NCBI RefSeq assembly: GCF_017795745.1
Contig: NZ_CP059067.1
Location: forward strand, 1,426,001 to 1,490,000
Length of the DNA stretch: 64,000 nt
Source of the DNA: Rhizobacter sp. AJA081-3
GTDB lineage: Bacteria; Pseudomonadota; Gammaproteobacteria; Burkholderiales; Burkholderiaceae_C
Direction: 5' to 3'
Below the pieces are notes generated by a model. The model was not told where the DNA came from and searched no databases. It saw only the letters and a list, made by a program, of their open reading frames with translations. Positions 37,776-46,745 of the stretch are shown piece by piece (positions within the stretch are counted from its first letter, which is position 1; each line of letters begins with the position of its first letter). A program made the translations under genes and the position numbers.

Positions 37776-38582
37776 GTGTGGACAGACACTCATTGCCATC
37801 TCGACGCGCCCGAGTTCGACGCCGACCGCGACGCGGTGGTGGCGCGCGCGTTGGCGGCCGGCGTGACCCGCCTGGTCATCCCGGCGGTGGCGATGGCGCA
37901 TTTCGAGGCCACGCGCACGCTGGCGCACCGGCACGGCTTCGCCTACGCGCTGGGCATCCACCCGCTGTTCGTCGACCGTGCCGAGGACGCCGACCTGGAG
38001 CGGCTCGACCAGGCGCTGGTCGACGCGCGCGACGACCCGCGCCTGGTGGCGGTGGGCGAGATCGGCCTCGATCATTTCGTGCCCGGCCTGGACCGCGTGC
38101 GCCAGGAGCGCTTCTACGTCGAGCAGCTCAAGCTGGCGCGCCGCCACGGCCTGCCGGTGATCCTGCACGTGCGGCGATCGGCCGACGCACTGCTCAAGCA
38201 ACTGCGCCGCATCGAGGTGCCCGGCGGCATCGCGCACGCCTTCAACGGCAGCGCGCAGCAGGCGCTGGCCTTTGTCGGCCTGGGCCTGCGCCTGGGCTTC
38301 GGCGGCGCCGCGACCTTCGACCGCGCGCTGCAGATCCGCGAGCTGGCGCGCAGCCTGCCGCTGGAGGCGCTGGTGGTGGAGACCGATGCACCCGACATTC
38401 CGCCGCACTGGCTGTACCGCACCGCCGGGCAGCGCGCGGCGGGCGAGGTGGCGCGCAACGAGCCGGCCGAGCTGCCGCGCATTGGCGCCGTGCTCGCCGG
38501 CCTGCGCGCGATGCCGTTGGAGGAGTTCGCGCGCGCCAGCGGTGCGAACGCGCAGGCCGCGCTGCCGAGGCTGGCGTCGTGA
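37776..38582 (+). CDS. TatD-family metal-dependent hydrolase
   Basis: A 268-residue TIM-barrel hydrolase. Metal ligands are in DTHCHLD, GEIGLDH, LHVRRS, IAHAFNGS and ETDAPDIPP, all in the expected order. TatD proteins act as DNases or on damaged nucleic acids. I chose the GTG at 37776 (MWTDTHCHL) because it gives the family N-terminus; ATGs at 37764 and 37767 add only three or four residues. The stop overlaps the next GTG start by GTGA. Confidence 0.9.
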   Translation: MWTDTHCHLDAPEFDADRDAVVARALAAGVTRLVIPAVAMAHFEATRTLAHRHGFAYALGIHPLFVDRAEDADLERLDQALVDARDDPRLVAVGEIGLDHFVPGLDRVRQERFYVEQLKLARRHGLPVILHVRRSADALLKQLRRIEVPGGIAHAFNGSAQQALAFVGLGLRLGFGGAATFDRALQIRELARSLPLEALVVETDAPDIPPHWLYRTAGQRAAGEVARNEPAELPRIGAVLAGLRAMPLEEFARASGANAQAALPRLAS

Positions 38583-39076
38583 GTGAGACTTTGCAGGGCC
38601 TGCCGCCGGTGATCGGCCGCGCGACGCGGCTGGTGGTGCTGGGCAGCTTCCCGGGCGTGGCCTCGCTGCGGGCGCAGCAGTACTACGCCCATCCGCGCAA
38701 CCAGTTCTGGCCGCTGCTTTCGGCGCTGTGGGGCGTCGACCTCGTCGCCATGCCCTATCGTTCGCGCCTGGCCGAGGTGAAGCGCCGCGGCCTGGGCATC
38801 TGGGATGTCTACGCGAGCTGCCGCCGCGAGGGCAGCCTGGACAGCGCCATCGAGGCCGCCGTGCCCAACGACCTGGCGGGCCTGCGCCGCCGCGCGCCGC
38901 GGCTGGAGGCGGTGGCCCACAACGGCGGCGAGTCGGCGCGGGCGATGGCGGTGACACGCACGCTCGGCGTGCCGGTGCTGCGCCTGCCTTCCACCAGCCC
39001 GGCCAATGCGAGCTGGAGTTTCGAACGCAAGCTGGCGGCCTGGCGCGACGCCTTCGCCGCCCATGGACTGGCCTGA
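38579..39076 (+). CDS. DNA-deoxyinosine glycosylase (hypoxanthine-DNA glycosylase, UDG superfamily)
   Basis: A 165-residue base-excision enzyme. The family motif LGSFPGVASL, followed by QQYYAHPRNQFW, and the second motif LPSTSPANA are intact; related enzymes remove deaminated adenine (hypoxanthine) from DNA. The GTG start at 38579 overlaps the tatD stop, giving a likely coupled pair of nucleic-acid repair enzymes. The frame continues upstream inside tatD but without protein character. Confidence 0.9.
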   Translation: MSETLQGLPPVIGRATRLVVLGSFPGVASLRAQQYYAHPRNQFWPLLSALWGVDLVAMPYRSRLAEVKRRGLGIWDVYASCRREGSLDSAIEAAVPNDLAGLRRRAPRLEAVAHNGGESARAMAVTRTLGVPVLRLPSTSPANASWSFERKLAAWRDAFAAHGLA

Positions 39077-39082
39077 CCCCGA

Positions 39083-39868
39083 ATGATGACGACGAAGAAG
39101 AAGTCCGAACCCGAGCTGGCCCCGGCCACCATCTCCGAATTCGACGGCGTGCGCTACCTGCACCTGGGCACGCCCTGGGTGCAGGGGGCGATGAACCTGA
39201 AGAAGCCGGCCGCGCTGGAGCTGGAGTACATCCAGCGCATGATGGCCTGGATGCTGCTGCGCCCGGCCGCGGAGCTGGCGCGCGGCCATTCGGTGCAGCT
39301 CGGCCTGGGCGCCGGTGCCATCACGCGCTTCACGCAGGGCGTGATGAAAATGAAGACCACGGTGGTGGAACTCAACCCGACCGTCATCGGCGTGAACCGC
39401 GCCTTCTTCCGCCTGCCGGCCGAGGGCGCACGCTTCCAGGTGCTGGAGATGGATGCGCAGCACTACGTCGACGAGGTCGCCGAGCCCGGCTCGGTCGACG
39501 TGCTCTGCGTAGACCTGTACGACCACGAGGCCGCCAGCCCGGTGCTCGACAGCGCGGCCTTCTACCGCGGCTGCGCCCGCATGCTCGCCGAGGGTGGCGT
39601 GATGAGCGTGAACCTGTTCGGCCGCGATGCCAGCTTCGTGCGCAGCGCCCGGCGCATCGCCGCGGCCTTCGAGGGCGGCGCGGTGATTTCGCTGCAGCCC
39701 ACGCGCGAGGGCAACACCGTGGTGCTGGCGATCAAGCAAGGCACCGTGCCCGAGCGTGACGAACTCGTCCAACGCGCGCAACAGATCGACACGCGGTACG
39801 GCTTGCCGGCGCGAAAATGGCTGCGCATGATCCGCCCGCTGCCGGCTGAACCCTCCGAGACCGCATGA
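39083..39868 (+). CDS. Spermidine synthase-like methyltransferase-fold protein
   Basis: A 261-residue Rossmann-fold protein of the polyamine aminopropyltransferase family (QLGLGAGAITRF, VVELNPTVIGVNRAFF, DVLCVDLYDHEAASP). The N-terminal tetramerisation beta domain of true SpeE is shortened and the usual GGGDG loop is replaced by LGLGAGA. It is probably not a classical spermidine synthase; the substrate is unknown. It starts 6 bases after the glycosylase gene and overlaps the ATPase gene by ATGA. Confidence 0.85.
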   Translation: MMTTKKKSEPELAPATISEFDGVRYLHLGTPWVQGAMNLKKPAALELEYIQRMMAWMLLRPAAELARGHSVQLGLGAGAITRFTQGVMKMKTTVVELNPTVIGVNRAFFRLPAEGARFQVLEMDAQHYVDEVAEPGSVDVLCVDLYDHEAASPVLDSAAFYRGCARMLAEGGVMSVNLFGRDASFVRSARRIAAAFEGGAVISLQPTREGNTVVLAIKQGTVPERDELVQRAQQIDTRYGLPARKWLRMIRPLPAEPSETA

Positions 39869-41655
39869 ACGCTGCTGCTCCCCTGCTCGAGACCCCGCAC
39901 GTCGGGCCGCTGGACTGGCGGGTGCTGCTGCGCTGGCTGCGCAAGGACGGACTCATCGACGAGGAGGCCTCGCGCGCCACCGAGAAGCGCTTCCACGGTG
40001 CCGACAGCCGCCAGCACCCGCTGGTGCGCCTGGGCAGCCTGAACCTCGTGCGGGCCAAGGATCCGGGCAAGGGCAAGCCGCTGGACGTGGAGGCGCTGAC
40101 CGAATGGCTGGCCGATCGCGTCAAGCTGCCCTACCTGCGCATCGACCCGCTGAAGGTCGACGTCGGCCGCGTCGCCGAGGTGATGTCGATCAGCTACGCC
40201 GAGCGGCGCCGCGCGCTGCCCATCACCGTGGGCCTGCGCGACGTCACCGTCGCCACCTGCGAGCCCTGCGACACTGCCTGGGTGGCCGAGATCGAGGCGC
40301 ACACCGGCAAGCCGATCAGGCTGGTGGTCGTCAACCCGCTCGAGCTGCAGAAGTACACCACCGAGTTCTACAGCCTGTCGCGCTCGGTGCGCGCGGCCAT
40401 CAAGTCGGGCGAGACCTCCACGCTGGCCAGCTTCGAGCAGCTGGTCGAGCTCGGCCGCAGCAACAAGCAGCTCGACGCCAACGACCAGGGCGTGGTGCAG
40501 GTGGTCGACTGGCTGTGGCAGTACGCCTTCGACCAGCGCGCGTCGGACATCCACCTCGAGCCGCGCCGCGAACGCAGCGTGATCCGCTTTCGCATCGACG
40601 GCGTGATGCACAACGTCTACCAGGTGCCGCTGGGCGTGCTCAATGCGATGATCGCGCGCGTCAAGCTGCTCGGCCGCATGGACGTGGTCGAGAAGCGCCG
40701 CCCGCTGGACGGCCGCATCAAGACGCGCAACCCGGGCGGCGACGAGGTCGAGATGCGCCTGTCGACGCTGCCCACGGCGTTCGGCGAAAAGATGGTGATG
40801 CGCATCTTCGACCCCGACACCACCGTCAAGCCGCTCGACGCGCTGGGCTTCGGCGCGCACGACGGCAAGCGCTGGGAGGAGATGGTGACGCGGCCGCACG
40901 GCATCATCCTCGTCACCGGCCCGACCGGTTCGGGCAAGACCACCACGCTGTACTCGACGCTGCGCCGGCTGGCCACTGACGAGGTGAACGTCTGCACGAT
41001 CGAGGACCCGATCGAGATGATCCAGCCCTCGTTCAACCAGACGCAGGTGCAGAGCAACATCGACCTGGGCTTCGCCGAAGGGCTGCGCGCGCTGATGCGC
41101 CAGGACCCGGACATCATCATGGTCGGCGAGATCCGCGACCTCGAGACCGCCGAGATGGCCATCCAGGCCGCGCTCACCGGCCACTTGGTCTTCAGCACGC
41201 TGCACACCAACGATTCGGTGTCTGCCATCACCCGGCTCGAGGACCTGGGCGTGCCTCCCTACCTGATCGGCGCCACGGTGATCGGCGTGCTCGCGCAGCG
41301 GCTGGTGCGCACGCTGTGCGTGGCATGCAAGCAGCCCGACGATGCCCTGTCGCGCGAGGCGCTGGGCGAGTTCGTCAAGCCCTGGCGCCTCACCGGCGCG
41401 GTGCGGCCCTACAAGCCGGTGGGCTGCCTCGAATGCCGCATGACCGGCTACCGCGGACGTGCCGGGTTGTACGAACTGCTCACCATCGGCGACGTGGCGC
41501 GCGAATGCATCTCGCCGGCGACCGACATGCCGCGTTTGCGCAAGCAGGCGCTGCAGGACGGCCTGCGGCCGCTGCGCGTGGCCGGGGCGATGAAGGTGGC
41601 AGAGGGCGTGACCACCATGGACGAAGTGCTTCGCGCGACGCCCGGCTGGGAGTGA
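39865..41655 (+). CDS. GspE/PilB-family secretion/pilus assembly ATPase
   Basis: A 596-residue hexameric ATPase of the type II secretion/type IV pilus kind. The N-terminal region (residues 1-190) resembles the MshEN/GspE-N domain. Walker A GPTGSGKTTT has Lys358, followed by the Asp box TIEDPIE and Walker B DPDIIMVGEIRD. The zinc-type pairs CVAC and CLEC lie near residues 490-525. No other pilus or secretion gene is near, so it must act with a system encoded elsewhere. It overlaps the spermidine synthase-like gene by four bases. Confidence 0.93.
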   Translation: MNAAAPLLETPHVGPLDWRVLLRWLRKDGLIDEEASRATEKRFHGADSRQHPLVRLGSLNLVRAKDPGKGKPLDVEALTEWLADRVKLPYLRIDPLKVDVGRVAEVMSISYAERRRALPITVGLRDVTVATCEPCDTAWVAEIEAHTGKPIRLVVVNPLELQKYTTEFYSLSRSVRAAIKSGETSTLASFEQLVELGRSNKQLDANDQGVVQVVDWLWQYAFDQRASDIHLEPRRERSVIRFRIDGVMHNVYQVPLGVLNAMIARVKLLGRMDVVEKRRPLDGRIKTRNPGGDEVEMRLSTLPTAFGEKMVMRIFDPDTTVKPLDALGFGAHDGKRWEEMVTRPHGIILVTGPTGSGKTTTLYSTLRRLATDEVNVCTIEDPIEMIQPSFNQTQVQSNIDLGFAEGLRALMRQDPDIIMVGEIRDLETAEMAIQAALTGHLVFSTLHTNDSVSAITRLEDLGVPPYLIGATVIGVLAQRLVRTLCVACKQPDDALSREALGEFVKPWRLTGAVRPYKPVGCLECRMTGYRGRAGLYELLTIGDVARECISPATDMPRLRKQALQDGLRPLRVAGAMKVAEGVTTMDEVLRATPGWE

Positions 41656-41689
41656 GCTGACGCCTGCGCGACAAGGCTCGCGCCGCTAC

Positions 41690-41730
41690 GTGTAAACCAC
41701 ACAGGTTGGTCGGGCATCGCTGCCTAGAAT
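41690..41730 (+). promoter_or_regulatory. Candidate promoter region of tctBA
   Basis: TAGAAT (41725-41730) is a good -10 element, 35 bases before the GTG at 41766. Upstream is a small inverted repeat GTGT-AAACC-ACAC (41690-41702) that could be an operator half-site pair. No clear -35 is seen. Confidence 0.35.
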
Positions 41731-41765
41731 CCTTCGAAGCATTGCAGCTCCCGGAGGAGACACAG

Positions 41766-42227
41766 GTGAAGATCAAGAGCCAGCGCGATTTCTGGTCGGG
41801 CCTCATGTTCGTGGCCATCGGCCTGGGCTTTGCATGGGGTGCGACGAACTACAGCTTCGGCCAGTCGGCCCGTCCCGGCCCGGGTTACTTTCCCTTCGGC
41901 CTGGGCGTCCTGATGGCCATTCTCGGCGGCGTGGTTCTCTTCAAGGCCCTGACCATCGAGTCCGAAGGCGGCGACCCGATCGGCGACATCGCCTGGAAGC
42001 CGCTGGGCTTCATCGTCGGCACCGTGGTGGTATTCGGATGGACCTTGCCGCACCTGGGCCTGGTCATCGCGCTGCCGGCTCTGGTCATCATCGCTGCGTT
42101 GGCCGGCGACGAGTTCCACTGGGGCGAGGCGATCGCCAATGCCGCGCTGCTCACCATCGGCTGCTGGCTCATCTTCATCGTCGGCCTCAAGCTGACGATC
42201 CCGCTGTGGCCGGCGTTCATCGGCTGA
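41766..42227 (+). CDS. Tripartite tricarboxylate transporter small subunit, TctB family
   Basis: A 153-residue protein with four predicted membrane helices, the small integral-membrane subunit of TTT carriers. It begins KIKSQRDFWSGLMFVAIG, a typical TctB start, and has the RPGPGYFPFGLG loop. The GTG at 41766 is supported by GGAGGA at 41753-41758. It is followed by tctA after 10 bases. No periplasmic binding protein (TctC/Bug) gene is adjacent. Confidence 0.92.
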   Translation: MKIKSQRDFWSGLMFVAIGLGFAWGATNYSFGQSARPGPGYFPFGLGVLMAILGGVVLFKALTIESEGGDPIGDIAWKPLGFIVGTVVVFGWTLPHLGLVIALPALVIIAALAGDEFHWGEAIANAALLTIGCWLIFIVGLKLTIPLWPAFIG

Positions 42228-42237
42228 GGACCACGAC

Positions 42238-43746
42238 ATGGACCTGCTCTCCAATCTCGCACTCGGCTTCGGTGTCGCCTTTACCGCGCAGAACCTGCTG
42301 TACGCCTTCGGCGGCGCGCTGCTGGGCACCCTGATCGGCGTGCTGCCCGGCCTCGGCCCGGTGGCCACCATCGCGATGCTGCTGCCCTCGATTTACGCGC
42401 TCGACGCCACGCCGGCGCTGATCATGCTCGCCGGCATCTACTACGGTGCGCAGTACGGCGGCTCGACCACCGCCATCCTGATCAACGTGCCAGGGGAATC
42501 GAGTTCGGTGGTGACCGCCATCGACGGCTACCAGATGGCCCGCCAGGGCCGCGCCGGCGCGGCACTCGCTGCCGCGGGCCTGGGCTCGTTCTTCGCGGGC
42601 TGCGTGGGCACGATCATCATCGCTGCCTTCGCGCCGCCGCTGACCGAACTGGCCTTCAAGTTCGGCCCGGCCGAGTACTTCTCGCTGATGGTGCTGGGCC
42701 TGATCGGTGCCGTGGTGCTGGCCTCCGGGTCGCTGGTCAAGGCGATCGCGATGATCCTGCTGGGCCTGCTGCTCGGCCAGATCAACACCGACGTCATCTC
42801 CGGCACGCCGCGCTACAGCTTCGACATTCCCGAACTGACCGACGGCATCGGCTTCGTCGCCATCGCCATGGGCGTGTTCGGCTTCGGCGAGATCATCGCC
42901 AACCTGGGCAAGCCCGCCGAGCACCGCGAGGTGTTCACGAAGGACGTCAAGGGCCTGTGGCCGACCAAGCAGGACTTCAAGGATGCGTTCCCTGCGGTGC
43001 TGCGCGGCACGGCGCTGGGCTCGATCCTCGGCGTGCTGCCGGGGGGCGGTGCGCTGCTGGCGGCGTTTGCGGCCTACACGGTCGAGAAGAAGGTGGCCGG
43101 CGCCAGCGGCCGCTTCGGCAAGGGCGACATCCGTGGTGTCGCTGGCCCCGAGTCGGCCAACAACGCCGGTGCGCAGACTTCGTTCATCCCGATGCTCACA
43201 CTGGGCATCCCGCCCAACGCCGTGATGGCGCTGATGGTCGGCGCGATGACGATCAAGGGCATCCAGCCCGGCCCGCAGGTGATGACGAGCAACCCGCAGC
43301 TGTTCTGGGGCCTGATCGCTTCGATGTGGGTGGGCAACCTGATGCTGGTGATCCTGAACCTGCCGCTGATCGGCATCTGGATCAAGCTGCTGACCGTGCC
43401 GTACCGCTTCCTGTTTCCGGCCATCATGTCGTTCTGCTGCATCGGCCTGTACACGCTGAACAACAACGCCTTCGACGTCTACATGGGCGCCGGCTTCGCG
43501 GTGGTGGGCTACATCTTCTACAAGCTGTCGTGCGAGCCCGCACCGCTGTTGCTGGGCTTCATCCTCGGCCCCATGATGGAAGAAAACCTGCGCCGCGCGC
43601 TGCTGCTGTCGCGCGGCGACTGGGGCACCTTCTTCACGCGGCCGCTGTCGGCCGGCCTGCTCGTGGCCGCGGCATTGATGATCGTGGTGGTGATGTTGCC
43701 GTCGATCCAGAGCAAGCGCGACGAAGCCTTCCAGGATGCGGATTGA
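42238..43746 (+). CDS. Tripartite tricarboxylate transporter large subunit, TctA family
   Basis: A 502-residue permease with about 12 membrane helices. The conserved glycine-rich segments GALLGTLIGVLPGLGPVATI and YGGSTTAILINVPGE are present, and a second repeat has ILGVLPGGGALLAAFAAY. It moves carboxylates in a cation-coupled way with TctB and a binding protein. The binding protein is not in the window, so the substrate is unknown. A strong terminator follows. Confidence 0.95.
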   Translation: MDLLSNLALGFGVAFTAQNLLYAFGGALLGTLIGVLPGLGPVATIAMLLPSIYALDATPALIMLAGIYYGAQYGGSTTAILINVPGESSSVVTAIDGYQMARQGRAGAALAAAGLGSFFAGCVGTIIIAAFAPPLTELAFKFGPAEYFSLMVLGLIGAVVLASGSLVKAIAMILLGLLLGQINTDVISGTPRYSFDIPELTDGIGFVAIAMGVFGFGEIIANLGKPAEHREVFTKDVKGLWPTKQDFKDAFPAVLRGTALGSILGVLPGGGALLAAFAAYTVEKKVAGASGRFGKGDIRGVAGPESANNAGAQTSFIPMLTLGIPPNAVMALMVGAMTIKGIQPGPQVMTSNPQLFWGLIASMWVGNLMLVILNLPLIGIWIKLLTVPYRFLFPAIMSFCCIGLYTLNNNAFDVYMGAGFAVVGYIFYKLSCEPAPLLLGFILGPMMEENLRRALLLSRGDWGTFFTRPLSAGLLVAAALMIVVVMLPSIQSKRDEAFQDAD

Positions 43747-43762
43747 ACTTGAGTCACTGAAC

Positions 43763-43794
43763 GACGAACCCCGCTGCGGCGGGGTTCGTCTTTT
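43763..43794 (+). terminator. Rho-independent terminator after tctA
   Basis: A perfect 12-base-pair stem (43763-43774 with 43779-43790), loop of 4 bases, is followed directly by TTTT. It ends the tctBA transcript 17 bases after the stop. Confidence 0.88.
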
Positions 43795-43818
43795 GGCACA
43801 GTCTCTTCTCGGCCCGCG

Positions 43819-45411
43819 ATGAGCAGCACCGCTCCCCCCTCTTCGCTGGCCCCGTTGCGCGGGCCGGTTTTCCGCATGCTCTGGCTGGCCTGGCTGGCTG
43901 CCAACGTGACGATGTGGATGAACGACGTGGCGGCGGCCTGGCTGATGACCTCGCTGACCGACAGCCCGGTGATGGTGGCGCTGGTGCAGGCGGCTTCCAC
44001 GCTGCCGGTGTTCGTGCTCGGCCTGCCCAGCGGCGCGCTGGCCGACATCGTCGACCGGCGCCGCTACTTCGCCGTCACGCAGCTGTGGGTGGCCAGCGTG
44101 GCCGTGGTGCTGTGTGCCTGCTCGATCGCCGATCTGCTGACTGCGCCGCTGCTGCTGGCGTTGACCTTTGCCAACGGCATCGGCATGGCGATGCGCTGGC
44201 CGGTGTTCGCCGCCATCGTGCCCGAGGTGGTGCCGCGTCACGAGCTGCCGGCGGCGCTGGCGCTCAACGGCGTGGCGATGAACATGTCGCGCGTGATCGG
44301 CCCGGTGGTGGCCGGCGCGCTGCTGGCCGGCGCCGGCAGCGCTTTCGTGTTCGCGCTCAACGCCGTGCTGTCGATCGGCGCCTTCATGCTGATCCTGCGC
44401 TGGAAGTCGCAGCGCAAGGTCAGCGCGCTGCCCGGCGAGCGTTTCGTCGGTGCCATGCGCGTGGGCCTGCAGCACGTCATGCAGTCGCCGCGCATGCGCA
44501 ACGTGCTGATCCGCATCTTCCTTTTCTTCCTGCAGTCGACCTCGCTGACCGCGCTGTTGCCCCTGGTGGCGCGCGGCATCCACGGCGGCGGCGCCGGCAC
44601 CTTCACGCTGCTGCTGGCGGCCATGGGCAGCGGCGCGGTGGCCGCAGCGCTGTACCTGCCGCGGCTGCGCCAGGCCATCGGCCGCGACCAGTTCGTGCGC
44701 TGGGGCACCGGCGTGCACGCGCTGGCGGCGGTGGCCGTGGTGTTCTCGCCCTCGCTGTGGCTGGCCGTGCCGGCCATGGCGGTGGCCGGCATGGCCTGGA
44801 TCGCCACGGCCAACTCGCTGACGCTGGCCGCGCAGATGGCCTTGCCCAACTGGGTGCGCGCGCGCGGCATGTCGATCTACCAGATGGCACTGATGGGCGG
44901 CAGCGCGGCCGGTGCGGCGCTGTGGGGCCAGGTGGCGAGTCTGAGCAGCGTGCCGGCGAGCATCGTCGCCGCCGCGGTTGTCGGCCCGCTGGTGCTGCTG
45001 ATCACGCGCAAGCTCTCCGTCGACGGCGGCGAGGACGAAGACCACAGCCCCGCCCGTCCAGGCAGCGCCGCGCCGGCGCCGCTCGTCGAGCCGCAGCCCG
45101 ACGAGGGGCCGGTGATGGTGACGGTGGAGTACCTCATCGACCCGTCGCGCGCCGCCGATTTCATCGAGATCATGGAGCAGACGCGGCGCGCCCGGCTGCG
45201 ACAGGGGGCGCTGTCCTGGGGCCTGTTCCGCGACCCGGCCATTCCCGGCCGCTATCTCGAGTACTTCCTCGACGAGACCTGGGTCGAGCACCTGCGCCGG
45301 CTCGAGCGCTTCACCGCGTCCGATGTCGGCCTGCGCGAACGGCGCTTGGCCTTCCACCTCGGCGACGAGCCGCCGAGGGTGCAGCGCTTCCTCGGTGAGG
45401 CGGTGGTCTAG
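43819..45411 (+). CDS. MFS transporter (EntS/MFS_3 type) with C-terminal barrel domain
   Basis: A 530-residue protein. The first 410 residues form 12 membrane helices of an EntS-like major facilitator (WLAANVTMWMNDVAAAWLM at the start). Residues 430-530 are a soluble dimeric alpha/beta-barrel-like domain (VTVEYLIDPSRAADFIEIM, then QGALSWGLFRDP), a known companion of this subfamily. Probably a proton-coupled exporter; the substrate is unknown. It stands alone after the tctA terminator. Confidence 0.92.
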   Translation: MSSTAPPSSLAPLRGPVFRMLWLAWLAANVTMWMNDVAAAWLMTSLTDSPVMVALVQAASTLPVFVLGLPSGALADIVDRRRYFAVTQLWVASVAVVLCACSIADLLTAPLLLALTFANGIGMAMRWPVFAAIVPEVVPRHELPAALALNGVAMNMSRVIGPVVAGALLAGAGSAFVFALNAVLSIGAFMLILRWKSQRKVSALPGERFVGAMRVGLQHVMQSPRMRNVLIRIFLFFLQSTSLTALLPLVARGIHGGGAGTFTLLLAAMGSGAVAAALYLPRLRQAIGRDQFVRWGTGVHALAAVAVVFSPSLWLAVPAMAVAGMAWIATANSLTLAAQMALPNWVRARGMSIYQMALMGGSAAGAALWGQVASLSSVPASIVAAAVVGPLVLLITRKLSVDGGEDEDHSPARPGSAAPAPLVEPQPDEGPVMVTVEYLIDPSRAADFIEIMEQTRRARLRQGALSWGLFRDPAIPGRYLEYFLDETWVEHLRRLERFTASDVGLRERRLAFHLGDEPPRVQRFLGEAVV

Positions 45412-45446
45412 CGTCGCCCACATAATCGGTGCAGGGAGGTCGATCG

Positions 45447-46745
45447 ATGCAATCCGTGCACCCCTTGCGGGAGACTCTGCACCACGAGGTGCATGCGCGT
45501 CCGTACGAGCGCATGAATGCGCCGCTGCTGCTGTCGCACATCGCGCTGGTGGGCAACGCCGGCGGCGCCGAACGCGAGCACGTGGCCAGGCTGCTGCAAT
45601 CGCGGCAGCTGGCGGTGCCCGCCGACGGCGCGAGCCACCTCAGTGCCGACATCGGCGGCCTGCGCCTGCGCTGGGAAAAGCACGGCGAGTTTCACACCTG
45701 CACCTTCTGGAAGCAGCTCGCCGAGGTGCCCGAGGGGTTCGACCACCTGCCGATCGACGACGTGCCGCTCGAGTGGCGCCACGGCCTGCCGGGCGAGTGG
45801 CTGGTGGGCCTGCACGTGCTCGTCAAGCCGGCCGTCACGCCGCGCCACGAGGTGCCCCCGCTGGTACGCAGCATGCTCCATGAAGACAGCCTGGTCGGCG
45901 CGCGCGTGATGGACGGCTCGGCCGATGTCTACACCGACTTCCGCCTCTACGGTGACGGCTTCGCGCGCTGGGTGGTGGTGGCCGGCGACATGACGCCGCG
46001 GCGCCTGGGCCGCCTCGTGCAGCGCCTGCAGGAGATCGAGACCTACCGGATGATGGCGTTGCTCGGCCTGCCGGTGGCGCGCGAGGTCGGCGGCGCATTG
46101 GTCGGGGCCGAACGCGACCTCGCCGACGTGGCCGAGCGCATCCGCACCGCCAGCCCCGACGACGAGCAGGAACTGCTGCGCCAGCTCACCCAGCTGGCCG
46201 CGCGTGTCGAGGGTCTTTACGCCCGCACGCATGCGCGCTTCTCGGCGAGCGCCGCCTACTTCGAGCTGGTGCAGCGGCGCATCGACGAACTGCGCGAGGA
46301 GCGCGTGCACAACCTGCAGACGGTGCGCGAGTTCATGGACCGCCGGCTGCTGCCCGCCATGCAGACCTGCGCCTGGGCCGGGCGCCGCCTGCAGGCACTG
46401 TCGGAGCGCATCTCGCGCGTCTCGAACCTGCTGCGCACCCGCGTCGAGATCGAGCAGCAGCAAAGCAGCCGCGAACTGCTCGACGCGATGAACCGCCGCC
46501 AGAAGGCGCAGTTGCTGCTGCAAAGCGCGGTCGAGGGCTTCTCGGTGGCGGCCGTCACCTACTACGGCGCCGGGCTGGTGGGCTACGCCGCCAAGGGTGC
46601 CAAGTCGGCCGGCTGGAACGTCTCGCCCGACCTCGCGGTCGCCATCAGCATCCCGCTCATCGCCCTGGCGGTCTGGTTCGGCGTGCGCCGGCTGCACCGC
46701 GAGGCGCATGCCGCCGCCCACCGTGATTCGGAGAGTTTTCGATGA
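45447..46745 (+). CDS. DUF3422 family membrane-anchored protein
   Basis: A 432-residue conserved protein. The N-terminus HPLRETLHHEVHARPYERM and the later GDMTPRRLGRLVQRLQEIETYR are typical DUF3422 segments. Two membrane helices lie near the C-terminus (AVTYYGAGLVGY and LAVAISIPLIALAVWFGV), preceded by a long coiled coil. The ATG at 45447 follows a GGGAGG ribosome site. Function unknown. Overlaps the next gene by four bases. Confidence 0.9.
   Translation: MQSVHPLRETLHHEVHARPYERMNAPLLLSHIALVGNAGGAEREHVARLLQSRQLAVPADGASHLSADIGGLRLRWEKHGEFHTCTFWKQLAEVPEGFDHLPIDDVPLEWRHGLPGEWLVGLHVLVKPAVTPRHEVPPLVRSMLHEDSLVGARVMDGSADVYTDFRLYGDGFARWVVVAGDMTPRRLGRLVQRLQEIETYRMMALLGLPVAREVGGALVGAERDLADVAERIRTASPDDEQELLRQLTQLAARVEGLYARTHARFSASAAYFELVQRRIDELREERVHNLQTVREFMDRRLLPAMQTCAWAGRRLQALSERISRVSNLLRTRVEIEQQQSSRELLDAMNRRQKAQLLLQSAVEGFSVAAVTYYGAGLVGYAAKGAKSAGWNVSPDLAVAISIPLIALAVWFGVRRLHREAHAAAHRDSESFR

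Noticed and set aside
41690-41702. GTGT-AAACC-ACAC as a strong operator
   Set aside because: Only four bases per arm; kept as a weak note in the tctBA promoter region, not as a finding.
42217-45423. A 1068-codon open frame on the minus strand
   Set aside because: It lies opposite tctA and the MFS gene. The protein is His/Gln/Arg-rich with no domain, as expected when a high-GC gene is read in reverse.
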